From: Caballeronia sp. dw_19
GTDB taxonomy: Bacteria > Pseudomonadota > Gammaproteobacteria > Burkholderiales > Burkholderiaceae
Assembly: GCF_018449515.1 (NCBI RefSeq)
Contig: NZ_JAAVUQ010000001.1
Location: 62,001-126,000, forward strand
DNA: 64,000 nucleotides
Reading direction: 5' to 3'
The translations under genes were made by a program, and so were the position numbers. The notes below the pieces were generated by a model. It was not told where the DNA came from. It searched no databases and saw nothing but the letters and a program-made list of their open reading frames with translations. Positions 44,910 through 52,797 of the stretch are shown here, one piece after another (position 1 is the stretch's first letter; the number at the start of each line of letters is the position of its first letter).

Positions 44910-45236
44910 CCGTCGCTGCCGGGTCGCATTCCATTCGGGCGAGTTCTCTCTCACCTGACGGGTAAAACTGAAACGAGCGCTGTACGTAAAGAGCCGTTCC
45001 GGCGTGAGTCGGAACGGCTCTTTGCACTTCATCAGGATGACCGAAGCCTGAGATTAAAGACATCGAATGTCACAATTCAGGATCGCCGAAACATCGCACT
45101 GCCATCCAAATGCGCCCATAACCTTCCTTCAACTCAATTTCTTCACTGAAACCTTTCACTATTCAGATAAATCGCGTTATTTCGGACCGCACTTTCCCAT
45201 AGGCTTGCGAGCTTTCGTGTATTCAGGGGAAATGCC
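44910..45236. other. Intergenic region after the RND operon
   Basis: 327 bases with one clear element, the hairpin at 44988-45023. The rest is A/T-richer toward 45200 and probably holds the promoter of the next gene. No RNA or coding sequence was recognised. Confidence 0.5.
44988..45023 (+). terminator. Hairpin terminator of the RND operon
   Basis: AAAGAGCCGTTCCG and CGGAACGGCTCTTT pair perfectly over 14 bases around an eight-base loop, ending in a short T tract. It lies about 80 bases after the outer-membrane gene stop. Confidence 0.85.
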
Positions 45237-46115
45237 ATGTCTCGCTCACCGCTCCGTGACCTGTTCCGGCTCGTTCATTCAGGACTGGAAAAAGTCGCGC
45301 TGGCGTGCGCTGCCTTTGGTTTGATGCACGTAACGGCCCGCGCGGGAGAGTCCGCCCCGGCCAGCGTGCCCGCAGGTGAGCAATGGCGCAGCCACGCCGC
45401 GCCCCAACTCGCAGCCGATGACCCATGGAGCAACCCCGCAGCACCCAGTCTCGCAGTTGACGATGCCTGGAGCGCACCGTCCGGCGATCGGCTCACATCG
45501 CCGGGACAAATCCGCGCCGATTCACCAGCGCCTGCGTCAGAGCAAGAGCCCCGACCGGTCGCAACGACGCATGCGCCCGGCTCCGTAGCAACAACTGTCC
45601 AGGAAACATCTCCCGCCCTCGCAATGGATCGCTCCGGCTGGAATGAAACACCGCGTGGACGTTCGCCCGGTCTGATCGCATCCCACGACGCGTGGCTCAA
45701 CCGCACCACGCGGGTCGCTGAACCGAGCGAACCGGCGAAAGCGCCGGTACATAGTGCGCCCCCTCCGCCAGCCGATCCGTGGAGCGCGCCCTTGCCCGGC
45801 CTCGTTGCATCGGACGATGTTGTGACGCCTGCCCCGGCGGCTCCTTCTACCGCCATCGAGGCCAGCTCGCACGCGGGTTTCGTGGTCACGCCCGATGTCA
45901 GGCCGCCGCGCGTCAGCCAGGCTCAGGGCGCTTTATCTGCTGAGGCATCGCCAACGGTTTTGGCAGCCTGTCGGCCGATGCATCGACGGACCCGTCCGAT
46001 TGTTCACAGTACTTCAAACGCGCCCCGATCCTCGGGGACGAAACGCGCAAGGGCGCGTAGAGCGCCAACGCCCGCATGGTGCCGTTCAGTTTCGGCAAGC
46101 GCGCGGCATCGCTGA
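45237..46115 (+). CDS. Hypothetical exported protein, probably frameshifted at its 3' end
   Basis: Frame of 292 residues that I do not recognise. It begins with a plausible signal peptide (hydrophobic V-A-L-A-C-A-A-F-G-L-M then A-R-A). Residues 55-190 repeat a W-S motif (D-D-P-W-S-N-P, D-D-A-W-S-A-P, A-D-P-W-S-A-P, H-D-A-W-L-N-R) in Pro/Ala-rich sequence. After about residue 238 (45950) the reading becomes Arg-rich and unlike a protein, while the +2 frame reads F-G-S-L-S-A-D-A-S-T-D-P-S-D-C-S-Q-Y-F up to a TAG at 46058. A frameshift or decay is likely. Confidence 0.5.
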   Translation: MSRSPLRDLFRLVHSGLEKVALACAAFGLMHVTARAGESAPASVPAGEQWRSHAAPQLAADDPWSNPAAPSLAVDDAWSAPSGDRLTSPGQIRADSPAPASEQEPRPVATTHAPGSVATTVQETSPALAMDRSGWNETPRGRSPGLIASHDAWLNRTTRVAEPSEPAKAPVHSAPPPPADPWSAPLPGLVASDDVVTPAPAAPSTAIEASSHAGFVVTPDVRPPRVSQAQGALSAEASPTVLAACRPMHRRTRPIVHSTSNAPRSSGTKRARARRAPTPAWCRSVSASARHR

Positions 46116-46440
46116 ATGGCGCTGCGGGCACGGAGAACGGAACCGTTTCCGTGCATCGACACCATGCTGGCCGCTCTGCTGCTCCGGCCTGCGCCTATCT
46201 GGAGCGACAACCGACGCGATCCCAAACAATCGCGCCAGCGACGCGCATACGAACAACGTCCGGCGCACGTTCACCATGCCGGGCATCTCGCTCTGACGCC
46301 GGTGCGGCAACGAGTGAATCGGGCGCAACTGGGCGACCTGCCGGAGGATCGCATTGGACAAGCCCAGCGATGATCAAAAAGGTGCGGCGTTATTTAAGAT
46401 GGAAAACGAAACGCATTGCGGATGAATACAGGCTTTTGTC

Positions 46441-46878
46441 CGGCAGCTATTAGTCGAACGGCGTCGCCGGCCAAAGTTGTGCACAGAAATTGGGGACCAC
46501 CCTGTTGACAACCTTCTGACAAACCCCGGAACGCATTGAACGGAAAGGGTTTTCAGGCGCCGCTTCAAAGCGCGCCTGCCACGCGGATTCGATCGTTTCA
46601 GCCAGCAAAGTTGTGCACACAATCTGTTGAAGGACCTGTGGACAAGCGTGAGGGAATCTTCTTAAGTCTTTGATAAATAAACGCAGTTTCGAATCGATCC
46701 GATTTTGATCCACGCGTTGCGTGTAATGTTGGCGCGTTCCCAAGCCCGCAACGACCGGCGAGTTATCCCCAGTAATTGTTCATAGGCTTGTTGATAAGCA
46801 CGGGGCTCAACGCTTAAGTCGCTGATGTAGCACGGTTTAATAGCCGTGACTCGAAAGCATCTTGTTCGCGCTGATAGC
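46441..46878. other. Non-coding region with DnaA-box-like sequences
   Basis: 438 bases with no convincing gene. They contain TTGTGCACA at 46477-46485 and again at 46611-46619 (inside a 14-base direct repeat CAAAGTTGTGCACA), TGTGGACAA at 46637-46645 (reverse of TTGTCCACA) and TTATCCCCA at 46763-46771, plus GATC sites and an A/T-rich stretch near 46660-46720. These resemble DnaA boxes. No replication gene is adjacent. Confidence 0.5.
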
Positions 46879-48156
46879 TCAGGGAAGACGGAACGCCGGA
46901 CGCTTCGGCCGCGCGACGGGAATTGCGCCAGTGCGACGGATCACCTCTCGAATCCGCGTGAGCAGATCGTCTGCTTTATACCGATCGTCCTGGCTGAGCC
47001 GCTCGGCGACCGTGTCGAATGCCTGGTCGATGCGCAGCAGGATCGCTTCCGCCTCGGCGCGTTTCAGGCCCAGTCGCTCGCCGTATGCAATCAGCTGCCC
47101 GGGCACGGGGAAAACCTTCGACTTATTCAGGTTCAGCGCCATCCGGCCGTCGAGCATCGGATAGATGCCCGTGCAGACGACATCGTAGATGGGCGAGAGC
47201 CGGCGCGGCCCGGTGGGATCGGCATAGACAATGCCGATGTTCTTCATATGCGCATCACCATCGCGAAGAAAACACGACAGCGCGACACGCTCGAACAGCC
47301 GCAGCGATTGCGCGCGGAAATCAGCGCCGGTATAGACCTCCACGGCCCGTCCGATCATCTCGTAACTGCCGCGGTATTTGTCGTTGCCGGTCAGCACGCT
47401 CATGTCCTCGAAGCCGAGCGGCGTGCCGTCCGGCGCACGATCGAAACGCGCCATGACGAACAGCAGGCCGTCGTTGGAGAGCCAGAAATCGGGCACGTCG
47501 AAACCCGCCTCGCGCGCCACCGACATGCACAGGAATTCGTTGCGGGCGATCCCCGCATAGTCGTCGCCTTCAGCCTTCACGATCACCGTGGTCAACGGCA
47601 AGGTCGCGTGGGCGTCGAGGGTGGACATGCTAGCGGGAATCTCGGGAGCAAGCGGCACCACGGTCTTCGGCTGCACGCCTGAAATGCCCGAGCCGAGCGC
47701 ATATTTGCTCACCAGACGTTCGAACAATTGTCCCGATGGCGACGACAGCAGCTCGTCAAGCCGCTCACCCTCGCCCTCGGGCACTGTCTGGCCGTGCAGC
47801 GCGTAGGTGAGCCTGCCAATCTGGTTTCGCCCGGCGAGGAACAGCAGGAACATGTCGCTGGGGGTACCGAAGCGCGCCAGCCGTTCTTCGATGATGTATC
47901 GCAAATAACCTTCCGGGCGATTCATTGCGAACACGTTCATCAGCGCGCCACTGCTGTAGCTCTTGCGGCGCACGGGCATGGTCAGCGACACGGCCGCGTC
48001 CGGCTCGACTTCTCCGTAGTTGAAGACGAAGGTGCTCTCCTTCGCCAGCAGACCGGCCAAGCCCTGGGGCGTGTGAACGTCGAGCCGGCGGATTTTGTCG
48101 AAGAGCTGTTCCAAGTCGAACGGCGGCGCAGGCTTAAGGGACAACGGCGTGCTCAT
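46879..48156 (-). CDS. hipA: HipA-family serine/threonine kinase toxin
   Basis: Toxin of 425 residues of the HipA kinase family, which arrests growth by phosphorylating translation factors. It has the N-terminal subdomain, the S-G-V-Q-P-K-T segment near 185, the catalytic loop D-G-D-A-H-M-K-N near 302, and S-P-I-Y-D-V-V near 322 with the metal-binding Asp. All key residues look intact. It starts at 48156, overlapping the antitoxin stop (ATGA), so it is translated by coupling with hipB. Confidence 0.87.
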   Translation of the reverse strand: MSTPLSLKPAPPFDLEQLFDKIRRLDVHTPQGLAGLLAKESTFVFNYGEVEPDAAVSLTMPVRRKSYSSGALMNVFAMNRPEGYLRYIIEERLARFGTPSDMFLLFLAGRNQIGRLTYALHGQTVPEGEGERLDELLSSPSGQLFERLVSKYALGSGISGVQPKTVVPLAPEIPASMSTLDAHATLPLTTVIVKAEGDDYAGIARNEFLCMSVAREAGFDVPDFWLSNDGLLFVMARFDRAPDGTPLGFEDMSVLTGNDKYRGSYEMIGRAVEVYTGADFRAQSLRLFERVALSCFLRDGDAHMKNIGIVYADPTGPRRLSPIYDVVCTGIYPMLDGRMALNLNKSKVFPVPGQLIAYGERLGLKRAEAEAILLRIDQAFDTVAERLSQDDRYKADDLLTRIREVIRRTGAIPVARPKRPAFRLP

Positions 48157-48425
48157 TCGTCCTCCCTGAAGAAGAAGTCCAGATCTTCGAAGACCACAGT
48201 GTCTTTCGGACGCAGTGTGAGGTCGTAGCCGAGCGCGTTGGCGATCCGGCAAAACTCATGCAGGCCGACGTTCTGTGCACCTTCCGCATTGGTGATTGTG
48301 CGCCGGGCCACCCCCGCGCGATCAGCCAGCGTCTGCTGACTCATGCGTCGCTCGCTCCGGAGCGAGCGGAGTTCCGCTGCCACACGCTCGAAATTACTGA
48401 TGGGGTCGGTGTATTTGCGCGTCAT
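48153..48425 (-). CDS. hipB: HipB-family antitoxin
   Basis: Small DNA-binding antitoxin of 90 residues with an XRE-type helix-turn-helix (M-S-Q-Q-T-L-A-D-R-A-G-V-A-R-R-T-I-T-N-A-E). It would bind HipA and repress the operon. I chose ATG 48425 over an in-frame TTG at 48434; a TGCGCA operator half lies right upstream. The tail D-L-D-F-F-F-R-E-D-E is acidic. Confidence 0.87.
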   Translation of the reverse strand: MTRKYTDPISNFERVAAELRSLRSERRMSQQTLADRAGVARRTITNAEGAQNVGLHEFCRIANALGYDLTLRPKDTVVFEDLDFFFREDE

Positions 48426-48427
48426 GA

Positions 48428-48571
48428 TGCGCAATTGTAGACTTATTTTGTATTTTGCGCAGTATGATGCGCATTTTTATTGGTTGATTTCCTGTAGATC
48501 GGTTGCAATGAATTGCGCACTATCATGCGCAATTTCGCCAATAAATAAGAAAATGCGCGTTAAAACGCGCA
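48428..48571. promoter_or_regulatory. hipBA operator array
   Basis: Three 18-base sites of the form TGCGCR-N6-YGCGCA lie at 48456-48473, 48514-48531 and 48554-48571, and a single TGCGCA lies at 48428-48433 next to the hipB start. The middle one extends to ATTGCGCA-N6-TGCGCAAT. Total site length equals that of known HipB operators. Several HipB dimers could bind together. Confidence 0.72.
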
Positions 48572-48639
48572 AATTTCCATTCAAAATCGGGCAACGCCGA
48601 TAATCCATCGCATGAAGCAGGCAATTCCATTGCCGGCTA

Positions 48640-51051
48640 TCAGCTTCCACGATAAAGCGCCGCACTGCCCGGCGTGGACACCGCCGGCCGGGCTTGGCCA
48701 CCGTTTGCACCCTTGGCACCCTTCGCACTATTGGACGACGAAGACGGAGACGATGCAGCCGCCGGATTCGCCGCGCCCGAATCCATATACCCGGGTGCAC
48801 CCTTCGCTTTTTGCTTCTGCCCCGGCGGCGGCGCGGACGGCGCGGTACGCATGTCGGCAAGCATTTGCGTGCACGGCAGCGGTTTGTTGTTACTCGGCGC
48901 GATCAACGGGATCAGCGCGGCAAACGGATTGATCAGGCCGAGCCCGACCGCCGCCGCGCCGCGCACTGCCAGCGCACCGGCATTCACGCCCACATGCGGG
49001 TCCTTGAATGTCCCCTTCACGTACAGCGGCGAGCGCAGCGAAAACACCCGGAAACCCTTCGTGTGCGGATGAATGTTCAGGTCCATCTCCTCGGTCTTCA
49101 GATTGACGGTGCCGTCCATGTTGATCACGGCGTCGTCGGTATCGAGGGCAAACACGCGCGATTCCAGTACACCATTGGTCGCGACAAAATCCGCCGCCGC
49201 GCAGTTGATCTTCACATCGTGGTTACCGAAGAGCTTTTCGTAGACCGCGTTCGCCACGTTCAGCCCCGCCGCTTCCATATACAACCGGCTGACCGTGCCG
49301 TCGGTGATCAGCGTCTTGAGTTCGCCGTTCATGGTTCCGGCGAGTGCGGCCGGCGAATTGCCCATCGCCGATAACGCCGCGTCGCCGTTCACTTCACCCA
49401 GCGCTGACTGCATCGTCTTGACGGTCGGCAGCAGTTGCTTGAGCTTCAGGTGCCGAGCCGAGGTCGAGAAGCGGCCCTGGAGCGGCTCCTTGCTGCCATC
49501 GAGGTGAATATTCGACGACAGCGTCCCGCCCGCCACGCCGAACGACAGCGGTTCGAACGACAGCACGCCGTCCGTCATCACCACGTGCGTATAGAGATTG
49601 GTGATCGGCAGCGCCGGGTCCTTGATGATCTTGCGGCCGGTGAACTTGACGTCGGCATCGATCGCCTTCCATCGATCCGTCTTGAACTCCTCGGTCGGCA
49701 GCGCCTTTGACGACAGCTGCTTCTCCGTGTCGCCACGTTTCGCTTTGCTGGCGTTCGAATCGGCGCCGATGATCGGGGCGAGGTCAGAGAATTGCAGCAG
49801 GTTCGACACGAGTTCGCCCGAGAGCAAGGGCCGCGGCTTGCGTCCCACGAACGTCAGTGAGCCGTTCAGGTCGCTACCGCCCACGCGCCCGGTGAAGTTC
49901 TCGTACCTGAAGACATTGCCGTCAGCCTTGAACTGACCGACGAGCCGCCCTTCCGTTGCATACGGCGGCGTCGCCGGCAGCGTCACGCCGACGATCGGAT
50001 ACAAATGTTCGAGGCTCACGCCCTGTAGCCAAAGCCGCAAGTCGAGCGCGGCGAGATGGGCCGGATCAGTCACGGTGCCGACAAAAGCAATATGCGTGTC
50101 CCCGATACGAACATCCGCCTGCACGGGGAACGGACGCATGGCGTCCTGCAGCGCGAGCACACCGCCGACCTTGCCGTTGCCGGACACCGCCACGCTGTTG
50201 TATTTGCCCGTCACAGACCAGCCGATGCCATACGGGGGCACGGGCGGCTTCGGCCCTTCCTTCGTGGTGATGCTGGTGTTCGCGGAGACGCTCGCCGGGT
50301 TCGGCGCGCTAGCAGCCGCGGCGGCAGCGGCCGACGCCGCGGAAGCAGCAGCGGCTTCGGATGCCGCCGCTTTGTCGACTTGCTGGTTCAGCTTGGTCGC
50401 GCCGCTCTTGCCAACCATCTGGGCCGACGATTTCTGCGATGCCGCCTCCTGCTGCTTCATCACATCGCCGATGGGAATCATCTGGCCAAGCGTATTCACG
50501 ACGGCCTGCATGTCCGCTTTCGTGATCTCGTCCGCGTACGCGATATTGCCTTTGTCCAGCGCGATGTCATGCAGTTGAAGGTTCCATGCCGACGGTTCGG
50601 TTGACTGCTTGAACTTGAACGTCCAGTTATTGCGGTTGTCTTTGAGGCGTTCCAGATCGACTGAGGGATTCACCAGATTGATCGATGGAATCACGATGTT
50701 GTGCGCGAGCAGCGGCAGGATCTCGACCTGGAAATCGATCTCGTCCAGGGTCGCGAAAAACTTCTGTTTGGTCCAGTCGGGATTCGCGACCGTGATTTTT
50801 TCCGCCGAGAAACGAGGCCACGGGACCCAGCGGCGCCAGCCGGTTTCACCGGGTGGCCGTTGCCAGCCGATCTTCAGGTCGCCCGTAATCTGGAACTGCC
50901 TGCCGATGGCCTGCGAGACTTTATCGTCGACCCAGGGGCGAGCCCGGTTCCAGTCGAAGGTCAGGAAAACGATCACCAGCACAGCGATCAGGACGATCAG
51001 AACCGCAATGATCCACGCGACTGTTTTCCCGATTTTCCGGCCAAGCGCCAT
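48640..51051 (-). CDS. AsmA-family protein
   Basis: Inner-membrane-anchored protein of 803 residues. One N-terminal helix (A-W-I-I-A-V-L-I-V-L-I-A-V-L-V) is followed by a large periplasmic part with AsmA-like repeats and a low-complexity Ala run near 230-270. The tail is Pro/Ser/Lys-rich. AsmA-like proteins help move lipids or place outer-membrane proteins. I chose ATG 51051, with GAGGGAG before it; longer frames upstream are not family-like. Confidence 0.8.
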   Translation of the reverse strand: MALGRKIGKTVAWIIAVLIVLIAVLVIVFLTFDWNRARPWVDDKVSQAIGRQFQITGDLKIGWQRPPGETGWRRWVPWPRFSAEKITVANPDWTKQKFFATLDEIDFQVEILPLLAHNIVIPSINLVNPSVDLERLKDNRNNWTFKFKQSTEPSAWNLQLHDIALDKGNIAYADEITKADMQAVVNTLGQMIPIGDVMKQQEAASQKSSAQMVGKSGATKLNQQVDKAAASEAAAASAASAAAAAAASAPNPASVSANTSITTKEGPKPPVPPYGIGWSVTGKYNSVAVSGNGKVGGVLALQDAMRPFPVQADVRIGDTHIAFVGTVTDPAHLAALDLRLWLQGVSLEHLYPIVGVTLPATPPYATEGRLVGQFKADGNVFRYENFTGRVGGSDLNGSLTFVGRKPRPLLSGELVSNLLQFSDLAPIIGADSNASKAKRGDTEKQLSSKALPTEEFKTDRWKAIDADVKFTGRKIIKDPALPITNLYTHVVMTDGVLSFEPLSFGVAGGTLSSNIHLDGSKEPLQGRFSTSARHLKLKQLLPTVKTMQSALGEVNGDAALSAMGNSPAALAGTMNGELKTLITDGTVSRLYMEAAGLNVANAVYEKLFGNHDVKINCAAADFVATNGVLESRVFALDTDDAVINMDGTVNLKTEEMDLNIHPHTKGFRVFSLRSPLYVKGTFKDPHVGVNAGALAVRGAAAVGLGLINPFAALIPLIAPSNNKPLPCTQMLADMRTAPSAPPPGQKQKAKGAPGYMDSGAANPAAASSPSSSSNSAKGAKGANGGQARPAVSTPGSAALYRGS

Positions 51052-51268
51052 AGTGGCTCCCTCTATGTTTTTCTTGAAACACCGCGCAGCACATCGCGTG
51101 CCCGGCGATTTTCCCCATGCCGAGCAGGACCGGCATCCTCGCCGCGCTCGACGCGTGAACAGCCCGATCAAGACTCATGCGCAACGGACGGCACAACTAA
51201 CCTAAGCATCGCCTAAGCAGCATTGATTTATGATTGCGCTCCGAGATCATTCCCGAGCTGTCTTCGCC

Positions 51269-51949
51269 ATGTCCCTGCAAGCCGACACGCCCCTGATTCA
51301 CGCGACACAGCTCACCCGCTACGACCCGGTGCGCCACGCTGCCTTGCTGCATCCCACCACGTTCAGCTTGTCCGGAGGCGAGCGCGCGGTTATCACCGGG
51401 CCGTCGGGCTCAGGCAAGAGTGTGTTCCTGCGTGCGCTTGCGCTGCTCGATCCTGTCGATGACGGTGTGATCCAGTGGCGCGGAAAGACCATCGCGCGCG
51501 CGGGAATTCCGGCGTACCGGCGACGCGTGGCTTACATTGCACAACGCCCGGCCATGCTCGATGGCAGCGTGGAAGACAACCTGCGTTATCCGTTTTCGCT
51601 GAAGGTGTATCGCGACGTGCACTTCGATCGTGAGCGTGTGATCAAGCTGACTCGCCGTGCAGGCCGCGAAGCCAACTTCCTCGATAAACGCGCGAGCGAG
51701 CTATCGGGTGGTGAAGCGCAGGTTGCCGCGCTGATACGCGTGTTGCAAGTTGACCCCGACGTGTTACTGCTCGACGAACCGACGGCGTCACTCGACCCTG
51801 CTTCCGCGCTGGAAATAGAAGCGCTCGTCGGTGCCTGGTTCGATGATCGGCAGGGCGAACGCGCCAGCATCTGGGTGTCGCACGATCCGGCCCAGGCGCA
51901 ACGTGTAGGCGAGCGCCAGCTCGTGATGACCGCGGGGACCTTGTCATGA
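51269..51949 (+). CDS. fetA: ABC transporter ATPase, FetA/YbbL-like
   Basis: ATP-binding subunit of 226 residues with Walker A (G-P-S-G-S-G-K-S near 46), the signature L-S-G-G-E near 146, Walker B (V-L-L-L-D-E-P) and a W-V-S-H-D loop. It overlaps the permease gene by four bases. With that permease it matches the FetAB iron exporter that lowers oxidative stress. I chose ATG 51269; ATG 51230 is also in frame. Confidence 0.83.
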   Translation: MSLQADTPLIHATQLTRYDPVRHAALLHPTTFSLSGGERAVITGPSGSGKSVFLRALALLDPVDDGVIQWRGKTIARAGIPAYRRRVAYIAQRPAMLDGSVEDNLRYPFSLKVYRDVHFDRERVIKLTRRAGREANFLDKRASELSGGEAQVAALIRVLQVDPDVLLLDEPTASLDPASALEIEALVGAWFDDRQGERASIWVSHDPAQAQRVGERQLVMTAGTLS

Positions 51950-52758
51950 GCGGCTATCAGAACCTGAGCCTGCTCGACATTGGGATCGCGGCGGCGTTGA
52001 TCGTGGTGAACGGGGCGTTATCGGTTGCGCTGAAGCTCGACCTGGAACGCAAGCTGGCATGGGCGGCGGTGCGCACTGTCGTGCAACTGCTTGCGATCGG
52101 GTACGTACTCGGTTGGGTCTTCCAGTTTTCACGCTGGTACGTCGTATTGCCGCTGATGGCATTGATGACGCTGATAGCGGGACTGTCGGCATCGAATCGC
52201 GGACGGCGCACCTACCTTGGCCAGCGCACGGATAGCGTCGTGTCGATCTGGGTGAGTTCGTGGCTCGTGGCCGCGGTGGGATTGTTCGTCGTGATCCGGA
52301 TTCATCCGTGGTACGAACCGCAATATGCCATACCGATCCTCGGCATGATCCTGGGTAACACGTTGACGGGCGTGTCGCTCGGCATCGAGCGGATGACAGA
52401 GGAACTGACGGCGGGACGAGGGACGGTAGAGATGTCGCTTGCGCTCGGCGCAACGCGATGGGAGGCGGCGCAAGGGCCAGCGCGCCAGGCCGTGCGGGCA
52501 GGCATGATCCCGACGTTGAACCAGATGTCGGTGGTAGGACTGGTGAGTCTGCCGGGCATGATGACGGGCCAGGTTTTGGCGGGCCAATCGCCATTGCAGG
52601 CGGTCCGTTATCAGATCGTCATCATGTTTTTTATCGCGGCCTCGTCGGCTCTCGGAACGGTGGGCGCAGTGTTATTGACCTACCGGCGGCTGTTCTCGCC
52701 GGAACACCGGTTCATGGCGTCAAAGCTCGTGGAAAGGGAAAAACCGAAGCGCGGATAA
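51946..52758 (+). CDS. fetB: ABC transporter permease, FetB/YbbM-like (UPF0014)
   Basis: Membrane protein of 270 residues with about seven helices. It carries the UPF0014 marks R-T-V-V-Q-L-L-A-I-G-Y near 45, G-M-I-L-G-N-T-L-T-G-V-S-L near 138, and V-V-G-L-V-S-L-P-G-M-M-T-G near 195. It is the partner of the ATPase before it. Iron export is inferred from E. coli FetAB. Confidence 0.85.
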   Translation: MSGYQNLSLLDIGIAAALIVVNGALSVALKLDLERKLAWAAVRTVVQLLAIGYVLGWVFQFSRWYVVLPLMALMTLIAGLSASNRGRRTYLGQRTDSVVSIWVSSWLVAAVGLFVVIRIHPWYEPQYAIPILGMILGNTLTGVSLGIERMTEELTAGRGTVEMSLALGATRWEAAQGPARQAVRAGMIPTLNQMSVVGLVSLPGMMTGQVLAGQSPLQAVRYQIVIMFFIAASSALGTVGAVLLTYRRLFSPEHRFMASKLVEREKPKRG

Positions 52759-52797
52759 AGACGCGGGCAAAATCACGTCCCTCCGCAAGCCGTTGCG

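Noticed and set aside
45913..46131. 72-residue minus-strand frame in the decayed region
   Set aside because: Reads moderately well, but its codons mirror the +2 frame on the other strand and it has no ribosome site or homologue that I know.
46370..46453. 27-residue basic open frame M-I-K-K-V-R-R-Y-L
   Set aside because: No ribosome site and too short to support; could be the tail of a decayed gene.
46441..46878. Full replication origin
   Set aside because: DnaA-like sites are present but there is no dnaA, rep or par gene nearby, so only a cluster is reported.
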